From positions 213,081 to 277,080 of the forward strand of contig NZ_QWGA01000006.1 in NCBI RefSeq assembly GCF_003576245.1: 64,000 bases of DNA. Direction: 5' to 3'. A program made the translations under genes and the position numbers. The DNA comes from Henriciella algicola (GTDB lineage Bacteria > Pseudomonadota > Alphaproteobacteria > Caulobacterales > Hyphomonadaceae). The notes under the pieces are model-generated. The model saw nothing but the letters and a program-made list of their open reading frames with translations, did no database searches and was not told the DNA's origin. Numbering within the stretch: position 1 is the first letter of the stretch; every line of letters begins with the position of its first letter. Below are positions 28,174 through 37,468 of this stretch, piece after piece.

Positions 28174-29553
28174 ATGATGCGCCCCGGGTCCTCGCATGCC
28201 AGTGAACCAGACATAATCGGCGCCAAAAAACCTGAGCGCCAGTCGGGGCAGTCGGCCCCGTCGGACCGTTTCAGGACCGGCGCCTGGTGGACCGTTCTCC
28301 TGCTCAGCATCTTCTACGTCATCTCCTATATCGACCGCGTCATTCCCAGCCTGCTGGTGACTCCGCTCAAACAAGGCTTCGACATCAGCGACCTCGAGTT
28401 CGGCTTGCTGTTCGGAGGGGCGTTCGCCGTCTTCTACGGACTGCTCGGTCTGCCCATTGCCCGCGCTGTCGATCGGGGCAATCGCAAACACCTGATCTTT
28501 GCAGGCGTGTTGATCTGGAGTGCCTGTACCTTCGCATCGGGACTGGCGACAGGCTTCTGGATGTTGGTATTGATGCGAATTGGCCTCGCTGTCGGCGAGG
28601 CTGTGCTTTCGCCCGCTGCTTACTCCATGATTGGCGACCTCTTTCCGCCCGAGCGCCGCTCGTTGCCGTCAGCCATTTATGCCGCGGCAGGGAATATGGG
28701 GACTTATGGCGCGTACATAGCCGGCGCCGGGATCTTTGCTGCCGTTTCCACGCCGCCCGTCGCCTCATTCTTCAGCCTGAATGGCATCGATACATGGCAG
28801 ATCGTATTCTTCATTGTCGGCCTGCCGGGCATTCTCGTCGCCCTCATCTTTTTCGCAACGACGTCTGAACCCAGCCGAAGCAATAATGCCGGAACATCTG
28901 ATCAAAACCTCAAGGCTGCCCTGCACTTCTTCGCCCGACGAGCGCGGCTCTTCGGCGGCCTGTTTATTGGGGCGAGCTTCATTACCGTAATCATTTTCGC
29001 CTACGGGGCCTGGGCGCCTGAATTCTTGCACCGGACCTTTGGTTGGTCGGTCGAGAAGGCTGCCGTCAGCTATGGAACGACGGGCGTTATCTCAAGCGCG
29101 CTCGGCACGCTGTTCTTCAACCGGCTATCGGAGGCCCTCACCCGAAAGGGACGACGCGATGGTATCGTTCTCGCGGCTATTAGCGCTTCAACACTCGGTT
29201 GCATCGCAGCCAGCCTTGCCGCCCTGATGCCGAGCGCGACGTTGTCAGTCGCCGCGATGGGTGTGATGATCTTCTGTCTTTCGGGATGCAGCAATGTGAT
29301 CGTGATCTCAAACCAGTTCACCGTCCCATCACACTTTCGCGCGACCGCCATCGCCATCATGTTCATGTGCACGATACTGATCGGTCTCGGCGTCGGGCCG
29401 CCGCTGGTTGCCTGGCTTGCTGGCGTCTTCTTCACCGGGCCCACAGGAATTGGACCCGCACTGGCCCTTGTTTCCATCGGCATGCTGATACCGTCCGTCG
29501 CCTGCTTGTTATGGGCAAGAGGCGTCTACACGACAGAAGCTCAGTCTTCTTAG
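28174..29553 (+). CDS. MFS carrier, spinster-like (about 459 aa)
   Basis: Twelve membrane segments are visible after a polar N-terminus of about 35 residues. ISYIDRVIPSLL in helix 1 and the loop signature AVDRGNRKHL match the carrier at 3879-5183. The start could be either of two adjacent ATG codons (28174 or 28177); a GGAG site lies at 28165-28168. It follows the peptidase genes after a 300-base gap that contains a hairpin and nothing else recognisable, so it may have its own promoter but likely serves the same pathway by importing amino acids or peptide products. Its end is convergent with the sigma-54 regulator gene. Confidence 0.85.
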   Translation: MMRPGSSHASEPDIIGAKKPERQSGQSAPSDRFRTGAWWTVLLLSIFYVISYIDRVIPSLLVTPLKQGFDISDLEFGLLFGGAFAVFYGLLGLPIARAVDRGNRKHLIFAGVLIWSACTFASGLATGFWMLVLMRIGLAVGEAVLSPAAYSMIGDLFPPERRSLPSAIYAAAGNMGTYGAYIAGAGIFAAVSTPPVASFFSLNGIDTWQIVFFIVGLPGILVALIFFATTSEPSRSNNAGTSDQNLKAALHFFARRARLFGGLFIGASFITVIIFAYGAWAPEFLHRTFGWSVEKAAVSYGTTGVISSALGTLFFNRLSEALTRKGRRDGIVLAAISASTLGCIAASLAALMPSATLSVAAMGVMIFCLSGCSNVIVISNQFTVPSHFRATAIAIMFMCTILIGLGVGPPLVAWLAGVFFTGPTGIGPALALVSIGMLIPSVACLLWARGVYTTEAQSS

Positions 29554-29580
29554 GGCGCGGCGCGTTAGACGGCCCGAAAT

Positions 29581-30978
29581 CTAGACCGACTCCCAGCTCG
29601 CTTTCTTGCGGTAGATCGTGGACGGGTTGATCTCCAGCCGCTTTGCGGCAGCCACGATGTTACCCCGCGAGAGCGCGATGGCACGCTCGATCGCCTTCTT
29701 CTCCGTCAGCCAGAGCGGTTCGCATCCATAATCCTCGGGCGGAGGCGCGGCTGGCTGATTGCGGGAGGCATTCTCTGGAAGCGCGGCACCGGTGTGCGAA
29801 GCGGTAATTGGCGTGCGCGCGGGCAACATATCGACCGTCACCTCACCGCCAGTCTGCATCACTGCAATCTGGCGGATCAGATTCTCCAGCTCGCGCACAT
29901 TGCCAGGCCAGGTATGGGATACCAGCCACTCCTGCGCCTCGCGCGAAAACCCGGTAAACGTCTTGGCCTCTTCGCGCCCGAAACGCTCCAGCAGGCTTTC
30001 AGCAAGAAGCAGAACGTCGCCGCCACGTTCGGCAAGCGGTGGCAGCGCGACCGGGATGACGTGCAGGCGATAGTAGAGATCCTCGCGGAGCTGTCCGTCC
30101 TGAATAGCCTGAAGCGGATCCCTGTTCGTCGCCGCAATGATGCGAATATCGGCCTTGCAGAGCGTGCTTTCGCCGACCCGGGAGAACTCTCCCAATTGCA
30201 GGAAGCGCAACAGTTTTGGTTGGAGGTCAATCGGCATCTCCCCCAGCTCATCGAGGAACAGGGTTCCGCCGTCGGCAAGTTGCGCGGCGCCGGTCCGGTC
30301 AGCTGTTGCGCCCGTGAAGGCTCCTTTTACATGACCAAATATCTCACTTTCGATGAGGTCTTTCGGGATCGCACCGCAATTCAGCGCAACGAACCGCGCC
30401 TTTCTGCGAGGGCTCATCTCGTGCACGGCCCGCGCCACAAGTTCCTTCCCCGTGCCGGTTTCGCCCGTCACGAACACACTCGCGCGCGATGGCGCGGCCG
30501 CTTCTATGGTCTTGAACACTCCCTGCATGACGAGAGAGCGGCCTATGATCCCGCAGAAATCTGATCGGTCGACTTCGGCTTCATAGGTCGCAACAGTTTT
30601 CTTGAGCTGGAAGTTATCGCGCGCATTGCGCACCGTTACTTTCAGGCGTTCAGACGAAGTCGGCTTCACTACGAAATCGTGCGCGCCGCGCCGCATGGCG
30701 TCGACCGCAACGGTCATTGAACCCGTTGCCGTGATCACGATGACCGGGGCCGCCAGCTGGTCACGGGTCCAGCGGTCCAGCAGGTCAAGTCCGTCCGCGT
30801 CCGGCAGTTTAAGGTCGAGAAGAATGCAGGATGGCGCCTCATTCTGAACGCTCGCCAATGCCTTCGCACCGGTGTCTGCTATCTCGATACGATCGAACTC
30901 ACGCTTCAGATGCGCCTCATAGGTGCGCGCGAGCGACGGCGTATCCTCAACGATCAGCAGCTTGGACTTAGTCGTCAT
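29581..30978 (-). CDS. sigma-54-dependent response regulator, NtrC type (465 aa)
   Basis: Three domains are clear. The receiver (residues 5-120) has the acidic pair EDT and acceptor Asp55 (CILLDLKLPD). The AAA+ domain (about 145-380) contains Walker A GETGTGKE and the sigma-54 contact motif GAFTGAT, plus Walker B LFLDELGEM. The C-terminal Fis-type helix-turn-helix (about 425-465) reads AIALSRGNIVAAAKRLEINPSTIYRK. It activates transcription by sigma-54 RNA polymerase. Its start lies inside the end of the hybrid kinase gene, so the pair is translated together. It borders the exopolysaccharide locus, whose promoter regions share an 11-bp palindrome that may be its binding site. Confidence 0.95.
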   Translation of the reverse strand: MTTKSKLLIVEDTPSLARTYEAHLKREFDRIEIADTGAKALASVQNEAPSCILLDLKLPDADGLDLLDRWTRDQLAAPVIVITATGSMTVAVDAMRRGAHDFVVKPTSSERLKVTVRNARDNFQLKKTVATYEAEVDRSDFCGIIGRSLVMQGVFKTIEAAAPSRASVFVTGETGTGKELVARAVHEMSPRRKARFVALNCGAIPKDLIESEIFGHVKGAFTGATADRTGAAQLADGGTLFLDELGEMPIDLQPKLLRFLQLGEFSRVGESTLCKADIRIIAATNRDPLQAIQDGQLREDLYYRLHVIPVALPPLAERGGDVLLLAESLLERFGREEAKTFTGFSREAQEWLVSHTWPGNVRELENLIRQIAVMQTGGEVTVDMLPARTPITASHTGAALPENASRNQPAAPPPEDYGCEPLWLTEKKAIERAIALSRGNIVAAAKRLEINPSTIYRKKASWESV

Positions 30979-33307
30979 CGCGCGGCACCTTTATGTAGGC
31001 GTGTCGGAGCTCGCGGACGACCGCGTCTGCTTCCGTCTTCATGCGGTTGATCAGCTCGTCCCGGCCAGCTGCTGTATCTTGAGCCGCATGCTGCTCCAGC
31101 TCGAAGGCCAGCGCGCTCAGACGGGTCGCCCCGACATTCGCTGCGGCCCCCTTTATCGCGTGAGCGAGGTGTTCAAGCTCGCGTCCATCGACCTCTGACA
31201 GTTTAGGCAGCCGCCAATCGAGCTCATCAACGAACATTTCCGCAATGCCGCTGAACGCTTCAAGATCACCCGACCAGAGCGCCTCAACCTCTTCCCGCAT
31301 GATCGCTGTTGCGCCGGCGGCCTCCGCCGAAGCGTCCGCCTCCGTAAGCCAGTTGGCCAATTCGTGCCGCAAGGCATCTGGGCGTACTGGTTTTGTGAGG
31401 TAGCTATTTACCCCGATAGCCAGAGCGGAGTCGCGGTCTTCCTTGAGCGCGTGAGCGGTCATCGCAACAATCGGTCCTTTATAGCCTCTCTCGCGCAGAA
31501 TCCGTGTCGCTTCGAGGCCGTCGAGGATTGGCATCGAGACGTCCATCAGAATTACATCGAATTCGCTATGGAGGGCTGTGTCCACGGCAGCAGCGCCGTC
31601 TGTGACATGCTGATATTCAAGACCAAGCCGCTCCAGCATGGTCTTGGCGACCATTGCATTCGTTTCGCTGTCTTCTGCGATCAGCACGCGGCCCTTCAGC
31701 TTGGCATTGGTCTCGGCGGGGGACGCTTCAATTGTCGGCACATCGACGGCGCGCTCGACTGGCAGCGTCACAGCAAATGTCGACCCGACGCCGGGGGCGC
31801 TCGTCAGCCGGATGCGCCCGCCCATTATGTCTATAAGCTCCTTACAGATCGCCAGACCAAGACCCGCTCCACCATGGGACCGGGACTTCGAGGAATCGGC
31901 CTGTTTAAAGCGATCAAAGAGGACCGCCTGATCCTTCTTCGAAATACCAATGCCCGTATCGCGCACCTCAAACTGCATCGTGCCGGACTGTTCGCCGCCG
32001 AGATAGCTGATCGATACGTCCACACTGCCGCGCGACGTGAATTTGAGGGCATTCCCAACGAGATTGATGAGGACCTGACGGATCTTGCCAGCATCAGCCC
32101 TGAACTGGCCTTCGGGCACATCGACGGACGTGTTGAGCTCAATGTTTTTCTTCGCCGCCATTGCGGAGAACAGCTCACTTATCATCTCGGCCTTGCGGTG
32201 AGGGCTGAAGACGGTTGGCTCCAGATCCACCTCGCCAGCTTCAATGCGTGAAAGATCCAGCAGATCATCGATCAATATCAGGAGTGTCTCGGCCGAATGC
32301 TCGGCGGCCTGAATCAGGTTGCGCGCTTCTGGGTCGATACGGTCAGGGTCGATAAGCGACAATGAACCGATGACCCCGTTCAACGGCGTCCGCATCTCAT
32401 GGGACATATTCGCGAGGAAGTCTGATTTGGAGGCGCTGGCTTGTTCGGCGGCTTCCTTCGCATCGCGAAGCTGCCGTTCGAAAGCTATCCGACTGGAAAT
32501 GTCGCGTATCACGCCATGATAAAGCGTGCCTGCTTCGGTCTCTGTCCTGCGACCCACTACCTCGGTAGGGATGCGGACGCCTTCGCTGTCCTTGAATGCA
32601 ATTTGCACCTGTACCGTGTTTTTATCACCGGTCAGTTTAACGCCTTGATGAGCCGCAGCCACCTGATCTTCGGGGATGAAGTCAAACGCACTTCGGCCGA
32701 GCATTGTCTCCTTCGTCATTTTCGCGAGTTCGCAGGCGCGCGAATTAACGTCGACGATCACCGCACTCTCATTGATGACGACAATCGCATCCGGCGATAG
32801 CTCGAACAGGCTCTGGAAACGGATCTCGGAGCTGCGAAGTTGCTCCTGCGCCGCGCGCGCTTCGGTAATGTCTCGCAGATAAGCCGAAAAGAACTGGCGC
32901 CCGCCAAACTCGACAGGGGATATCGCCAGTTCGACCAGAAGTTCGTCGCCCGCCTTGTTAACAGCAGGCACTTCAACACGTTTGTTGAGGACGGCGTGCT
33001 CACCGGTTGAGAGATATCTCTGCAAGCCATCATGGTGTGCGCTGCGCAGGTTTTCCGGGATGATGAGGTCGGAAAGGCGCGCCCCCACTGCTTCCTCGCG
33101 CTCATATCCGAAGACGCGTTCGGCTGCCGGATTGAACTCAACGACGAGACCGTCCTGGTTCATCATGATAATGCAATCTAGGGCTGCGTCGATCACCGCG
33201 TGCCGCAAGGCCGTGTCCCGCTCAATGGCGGCCAAAGTGGTCACTTGTTCGGACATGACGCCTCCCTTATTTGCATCGCCGTCCGACGGCGTTTTGGCGT
33301 TATCCAT
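30968..33307 (-). CDS. hybrid histidine kinase with PAS, receiver and HPt domains (779 aa)
   Basis: No signal peptide or membrane segment is visible, so this is probably a cytoplasmic sensor. Two PAS domains (about residues 28-145 and 155-275) are followed by HisKA with phosphorylated His303 (FLANMSHEMRTPLNG), HATPase (LVGNALKFT, DTGIGISK, GGAGLGLAI), a receiver (LIAEDSETNAMVA, ILMDVSMPILDG) and a C-terminal HPt domain (LAHAIKGAAANVG). This His-Asp-His relay resembles ArcB. The next gene, overlapping by 11 bases, is the NtrC-type regulator, its likely phosphoryl acceptor. Its own promoter region carries three copies of the 11-bp palindrome, so autoregulation is plausible. Confidence 0.94.
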   Translation of the reverse strand: MDNAKTPSDGDANKGGVMSEQVTTLAAIERDTALRHAVIDAALDCIIMMNQDGLVVEFNPAAERVFGYEREEAVGARLSDLIIPENLRSAHHDGLQRYLSTGEHAVLNKRVEVPAVNKAGDELLVELAISPVEFGGRQFFSAYLRDITEARAAQEQLRSSEIRFQSLFELSPDAIVVINESAVIVDVNSRACELAKMTKETMLGRSAFDFIPEDQVAAAHQGVKLTGDKNTVQVQIAFKDSEGVRIPTEVVGRRTETEAGTLYHGVIRDISSRIAFERQLRDAKEAAEQASASKSDFLANMSHEMRTPLNGVIGSLSLIDPDRIDPEARNLIQAAEHSAETLLILIDDLLDLSRIEAGEVDLEPTVFSPHRKAEMISELFSAMAAKKNIELNTSVDVPEGQFRADAGKIRQVLINLVGNALKFTSRGSVDVSISYLGGEQSGTMQFEVRDTGIGISKKDQAVLFDRFKQADSSKSRSHGGAGLGLAICKELIDIMGGRIRLTSAPGVGSTFAVTLPVERAVDVPTIEASPAETNAKLKGRVLIAEDSETNAMVAKTMLERLGLEYQHVTDGAAAVDTALHSEFDVILMDVSMPILDGLEATRILRERGYKGPIVAMTAHALKEDRDSALAIGVNSYLTKPVRPDALRHELANWLTEADASAEAAGATAIMREEVEALWSGDLEAFSGIAEMFVDELDWRLPKLSEVDGRELEHLAHAIKGAAANVGATRLSALAFELEQHAAQDTAAGRDELINRMKTEADAVVRELRHAYIKVPRDDD

Positions 33308-33393
33308 TGTACTTCTCTCCTGAGGGGATCACATGCCTTGCAAAATTCGGCACATCCTCGCGAAGAGAAAAAAGTTATTAGAAACAGCGCAAA

Positions 33394-33427
33394 GTCTGGG
33401 ACCGCGCAGCAAAGCACGATCCCAGAC
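33394..33427 (-). terminator. 8-bp perfect inverted repeat, probable terminator of the WecG-fusion gene
   Basis: GTCTGGGA (33394-33401) and TCCCAGAC (33420-33427) flank 18 bases, between the stop of the fusion gene (33496) and the kinase gene. A T-rich stretch TAATAACTTTTTTC follows on the minus strand. It could also be part of an operator. Confidence 0.45.
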
Positions 33428-33482
33428 TGCAAAGTGCATCATTTTTCCTCGCAATTTGCAAATCAGATCATTGCATTTTGCG
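33428..33482. promoter_or_regulatory. three 11-bp palindromic sites at 22-bp intervals
   Basis: TGCAAAGTGCA (33428-33438), CGCAATTTGCA (33450-33460) and TGCATTTTGCG (33472-33482) match YGCA-N3-TGCR. Their starts are exactly 22 bases apart, about two helix turns, so all face the same side of DNA. They lie upstream of the hybrid kinase/regulator operon. A poor sigma-54-like sequence (minus strand, 33408-33423) lies next to them and is not relied on. Confidence 0.65.
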
Positions 33483-33495
33483 AAAAATTTTCCCT

Positions 33496-34935
33496 TTAAT
33501 AGGCCCCGCGTGCAGTCAGTACAGCGATCGGGGTTCGCAGCAGGATCAGTAAGTCCAGCCACACAGTCCGCCGTTTCAGGTACGCGACATCCAGGACAAC
33601 CTGCCGGTCGAAAGGAAGATCAGCTCTACCAGAGATTTGCCAAAGGCATGTGATACCGGGTTTTCCTCGCAGGCGTCGCCGCTCGACGACCGAGTATTTC
33701 TCGACCTCTGCAGGCAGGGCGGGCCGCGGCCCGACCAGGGACATATCGCCCTTCAACACATTCCAGAGCTGCGGCAGTTCATCGATCGAGGACTTTCGGA
33801 TCAGTTGCCCTACCCGGGTGATCCTGGGGTCGCGCTTCATTTTGAAAGTTATGCTGTCCGCATGGTCATTCGCCGTCTTGTGCAGCTCCGCCCAACTCGG
33901 ACCTGAAGTGCGCATTGATCGGAATTTGAACATCTCGAACGGCTTTCCATTCTCACCGATACGGGTCTGACGAAACAAGGCCGGCCCCTTGCTCTCCATC
34001 CTGATCGCCACGGCGACAGCGGCAAAGATCGGCAACAGCAGGGCTATCCCCAAGGATGCCGCCGCAACGTCGATCGCCCTTGCGGCAGCCCGGTCGACCT
34101 GATGCACCATGGCCCGCTTGCGTCGGTTGAGCGCATGGCCCACCGCATGGAGCAGAAAAGTGACATTGCCGACGAGGTAGCGTCGCCACATCCGCTTTGG
34201 TTCGCACTTCAGCCGGTAGATCCATTCGATCCCGGCTTTGCGCATCCAGACAGGCGCTCGCGGAATGCGGCCCGACACGAAGTCGAGCAGGCCACCAACG
34301 CCAAGCAGGACCGGCGCGTCGATGCGGTGACGCACACGGGCGATCCAGTTGTCCTGCTCAGGCACGCCAAACGCCACGAAAACGACCCGAGCGCCCGAAG
34401 CATTGATCTCGCGGATCACATCGTCTTCTTCCCGCGGGCTGAAATAGCCGTGGCGGGTGCCTGCGATTTTCAGACCCGGGCTCTGCGCGGCCGCATTCTC
34501 GGCGGCAGCTGCGGCAACGCCTTCGCGACCACCCAGAAAGAAAACCGGAATGCCGCGAATGGCGAGGCACCGGCACAGGGGGCCGAAAAGATCGGTCCCG
34601 TTGAGGTTTTCACCTAGCTGCTGCTGGTCGAGTTTCGCCGCAAGGAAGACCCCTGAGCCATCCGGCAGCAGGGCGTCAGCGCTCTTCAGGGAGTCGCGAT
34701 ACTGCCAGTCTCTGCGGGCGACGTTCGCGCAATGCGCATTGAGGAAAGAGATCTGGGTGGGGATTCGCGCCTGCGCCCGACTGGCAATCCAGTAGGCGGT
34801 TTGTGCCAGGCTTGCTTTCAGCAGGTCAAAGCCGAGAACGGTTGTGCGCGGCAGTTGCTCAAACGGGCTGAAACTAGGTCTCGCAAGAACGGGTCTGATC
34901 TCGCGAACGGCGTCGACTGTTTGTGGAAGCGGCAT
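33496..34935 (-). CDS. WecG/TagA-type glycosyltransferase fused to undecaprenyl-phosphate sugar transferase (479 aa)
   Basis: ATG 34935 has an AGGAG site; a longer frame to 34971 lacks one. The N-terminal half (about residues 30-245) has WecG/TagA (GT26) motifs: FLNAHCANVA, LLPDGSGV, VFFLGGREGV, FVAFGVPEQDNWI. The C-terminal half (about 270-479) is a bacterial sugar transferase of the WcaJ/PglC class: one membrane helix region, FRQTRIGENGKPFEMFKFRSM, KSSIDELPQLWNVLKGDMSLVGP split over loops, and RGKPGITCLWQISGR. The second half starts the polysaccharide on the lipid carrier; the first likely adds the second sugar. Joining both steps in one chain is not the usual arrangement. It lies in divergent orientation to the flippase gene. 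Confidence 0.92.
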   Translation of the reverse strand: MPLPQTVDAVREIRPVLARPSFSPFEQLPRTTVLGFDLLKASLAQTAYWIASRAQARIPTQISFLNAHCANVARRDWQYRDSLKSADALLPDGSGVFLAAKLDQQQLGENLNGTDLFGPLCRCLAIRGIPVFFLGGREGVAAAAAENAAAQSPGLKIAGTRHGYFSPREEDDVIREINASGARVVFVAFGVPEQDNWIARVRHRIDAPVLLGVGGLLDFVSGRIPRAPVWMRKAGIEWIYRLKCEPKRMWRRYLVGNVTFLLHAVGHALNRRKRAMVHQVDRAAARAIDVAAASLGIALLLPIFAAVAVAIRMESKGPALFRQTRIGENGKPFEMFKFRSMRTSGPSWAELHKTANDHADSITFKMKRDPRITRVGQLIRKSSIDELPQLWNVLKGDMSLVGPRPALPAEVEKYSVVERRRLRGKPGITCLWQISGRADLPFDRQVVLDVAYLKRRTVWLDLLILLRTPIAVLTARGAY

Positions 34936-35066
34936 CTGCAATCTCCTGCGTGTGATGAACTGCTCCACCACAGCGCAGGAGACGTTCCGCTTTGGCCCGC
35001 CGTCGCTTTATTCAGTCTTTTCAAGGCGCTTGCGCTTCAGCTCAACGCGCCATCAGCAAATGCCCT

Positions 35067-35119
35067 CGCATTATGCGCGGGCCAGTTCTTGCACTTTGCA
35101 TCACGCCGGGCATTTCGCA
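35067..35119. promoter_or_regulatory. cluster of YGCA-N3-TGCR-like sites in the divergent EPS promoter region
   Basis: CGCATTATGCG (35067-35077) and TGCACTTTGCA (35090-35100) match the same 11-bp motif as at 33428-33482; GGCATTTCGCA (35109-35119) is a weaker copy. They lie between the divergent fusion gene and flippase gene. Confidence 0.55.
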
Positions 35120-35249
35120 GCTACGTCCCTGCGCCATGCCAAAACCATATAACTCTGTAAAAACAGCGCAGTACGGCAACAGCGGCCCATAGGCCTGAAG
35201 TGCGGCGATTCTTGAAATGTCTTTTGCGTCATCAGCAGGAGGCATGTCC

Positions 35250-36530
35250 GTGAGCATCACGCGCTTCATTTCAGCAAAGCTTCGCTCGGTCTCAGCCGAC
35301 CGGTTCTCGAGCAATATAGGCTGGCTCACCTTGGCAGAGCTTGTTAGCCGTGTTGGCCGCATTGTCGCGGCCATCATCCTTGCCCGTCAGCTTGATGCGG
35401 CCGCCTTCGGCGTCGCTGCAGTCGCGCTCACCGTATTCGAACTCGTTAGGGTCTTCACCGAGAACGGAATCGGCGCGGCGGTCATCAAGGCTAGCGATGA
35501 GGCGTTCGATCAGGTCGCCAATACCGCGCACAGGCTCATGTGGCTGATTTGCATCGGGCTCGCTTTCGTTCAGCTCGCCGTTGCGGCCTTAGTCGAAAGG
35601 CTGGTTCCGGGCCAGGGTCTGGGGCTCATGATCAGTGCACTGAGCGGCGTCTACCTCGTCATGCCCTTTGGGCTCATGCACGCCTATGTCCTGCTGCGCC
35701 AACAGCGCATGAAAAGGGTCGCCGCTGTCGCCAGTTCACAGACTGTCGCCGATCATCTCCTCACGGCGCTGCTCGCCTTCACCGGCTTCGGCGCTTGGGC
35801 GATCGTCCTGCCGAAACTCCTGACGACGCCGATCTGGCTGTTCGGCATGCGCCGGGGCAATCCGTGGAAGAAGAACCGCGCCGCCGGGTTCGAGCCCTTG
35901 ACCAACATCGTGCGCTTTTCAGTGCCGGTGCTCGGGGCAGAGCTTTTGACCGCCTGCCGCGACCAACTCGACAAGGTCGCGGTATCGGCCGCCTTCGGGA
36001 TCGAAGCGCTCGGCATCTATTACTTCGCATTCAATGCAGGACTTGGCGTCTCATCGGCGCTGAACCGCGCCTTCTCGACGGCTTTCTACCCCCATCTGTG
36101 CGCTGCGGCCGACAAGGCCCGACATTTCCGCAAGGCGATCTTCGGTACGATTGCTCCGCTTGGTTCTGCCTATCTCGTTCAGGCGGCTGCGGCATTGATC
36201 TACGTGCCAATCGTTTTCGGCGCTGACTGGACCGATGCTGCGCCTTTGGTTGCCGTGCTCTGTCTTGGCGGACCTGCCCGCCTGCTGTTTGACGCCTCGC
36301 GCATGTATTGCCGCGCCTGCGGGGCCACCCTCCGCGAACTTGCCAGTTCGGCTGGCTTCTGCGTCGCCGCCGTCGCGCCTTTCGCCCTGATGTCCGAGGC
36401 GAGCCTCATGGCGGCCGCCACCGCCTCTGTCGCAATGGTCAGTCTTTTTAGCGCCAGCGTTGCAATCGCTCTGGTCCAGTCCCGTTCGGCCGGTCTGCTC
36501 ACCGTCCCCGCTGCCTCCCAAGGAATTTGA
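35250..36530 (+). CDS. polysaccharide flippase, Wzx/MOP type (about 426 aa)
   Basis: The GTG at 35250 is chosen because AGGAGG lies seven bases before it; an ATG at 35244 is too close to the site and one at 35217 lacks it. About twelve membrane segments are visible with the N-terminal pattern IGWLTLAELVSRVGRIVAA and DAAAFGVAAVALTVFELVR typical of lipopolysaccharide-type MOP flippases (RfbX/PST family). It should turn the lipid-linked repeat unit to the periplasmic side. It begins a plus-strand operon with three glycosyltransferase genes. Confidence 0.9.
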   Translation: MSITRFISAKLRSVSADRFSSNIGWLTLAELVSRVGRIVAAIILARQLDAAAFGVAAVALTVFELVRVFTENGIGAAVIKASDEAFDQVANTAHRLMWLICIGLAFVQLAVAALVERLVPGQGLGLMISALSGVYLVMPFGLMHAYVLLRQQRMKRVAAVASSQTVADHLLTALLAFTGFGAWAIVLPKLLTTPIWLFGMRRGNPWKKNRAAGFEPLTNIVRFSVPVLGAELLTACRDQLDKVAVSAAFGIEALGIYYFAFNAGLGVSSALNRAFSTAFYPHLCAAADKARHFRKAIFGTIAPLGSAYLVQAAAALIYVPIVFGADWTDAAPLVAVLCLGGPARLLFDASRMYCRACGATLRELASSAGFCVAAVAPFALMSEASLMAAATASVAMVSLFSASVAIALVQSRSAGLLTVPAASQGI

Positions 36531-36532
36531 AA

Positions 36533-37468
36533 ATGCCTCAGCCATCCGCCTCCGTCGTGATGCCGGCCTACAATTGCGCTGGCACGATTGCGGCATCCAT
36601 CCGCAGCGTCACGGCCCAGACCCTCAAGGACTGGGAGCTGATCATCGTCGACGACGGCTCCAGCGACGACACCCTGCTGCTGGCGAAATCCATCGCTTTG
36701 CGTGATCGGAGAATTCGCATCGTAAGCCAGCAGAATGCAGGACCATCGGCCGCGCGCAATCAGGGCATCGCACTCGCGTCTGCACCGATCATCGCTTTCC
36801 TGGACGCCGACGACCTCTGGGCACCAGAGAGGTTGGCAGCAATTGTGGAACGCTTCTCTGAAGAACCCGAAACCGGGGTGCTGTTCACCCGTGTGCGGTT
36901 CGTCGACGAGCATTCAGGCGCGCCCGGCCGGCTTAGCGACCATGTCGCAAGACTCAGCGCAGAAACGCTGCTAGGCGAAAACCCCGTCTGCACGACCTCC
37001 AACATTGCATGCCGCGCCGAAGTCATGCGCGATGTCGGCCTCTTTTCTCACGGCCTGAACTTTGCCGAAGATCAGGAGTGGCTCTTGCGGGTCGCCGCCA
37101 GCGGTCGCTGGGCGATCTGCGGCATAGATGAAGAGTGGCTCTTCTATCGATCTGGCGCACAAAGCCAGTCTGCGGACCTCAACGCCATGCGTCTCGGATG
37201 GCTGACGATGATGGAGCGGGCGAAGGACTATGGCGCTGGCCTGTCACCTCGATCCGTCCGACGCGCTTACGGTCCGTTCTATCGCTATCTTGCACGCCGC
37301 GCCTTGCGGCTTCGCAGACCACTTCAATCATTCGATTTCCTAGCGCGGGGCCTGGTCGCCGACCCGGGACTGTTGCTGCGTGAACCAAGGCGCACAGTCC
37401 TGACCGCGCTCGGCATTTGTCTGTCTTTCCTTCCATCCAACACAATCAGGGGGCTCGTCGAAAAATGA
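36533..37468 (+). CDS. family-2 glycosyltransferase (311 aa)
   Basis: The GT-A fold is shown by SASVVMPAYNCAGTIAAS, ELIIVDDGSSDDT and the metal-binding FLDADDLWAPERL. The acceptor side includes EDQEWLLRVAASGRWAICG. It lies two bases after the flippase stop and its own stop overlaps the next gene by ATGA. It should add one sugar to the growing repeat on the cytoplasmic face. About 30 percent-looking similarity in pattern to the next gene suggests an old duplication. Confidence 0.92.
   Translation: MPQPSASVVMPAYNCAGTIAASIRSVTAQTLKDWELIIVDDGSSDDTLLLAKSIALRDRRIRIVSQQNAGPSAARNQGIALASAPIIAFLDADDLWAPERLAAIVERFSEEPETGVLFTRVRFVDEHSGAPGRLSDHVARLSAETLLGENPVCTTSNIACRAEVMRDVGLFSHGLNFAEDQEWLLRVAASGRWAICGIDEEWLFYRSGAQSQSADLNAMRLGWLTMMERAKDYGAGLSPRSVRRAYGPFYRYLARRALRLRRPLQSFDFLARGLVADPGLLLREPRRTVLTALGICLSFLPSNTIRGLVEK

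Noticed and set aside
31364..32251. 295-codon plus-strand frame within the hybrid kinase gene
   Set aside because: Antisense shadow; the kinase motifs on the other strand are complete.
33408..33423. possible sigma-54 promoter (minus strand) next to the palindromes
   Set aside because: It keeps the GG and GC spacing but mismatches the first T and the CA of the -24 box and lies in the hairpin; too weak to report as a promoter.
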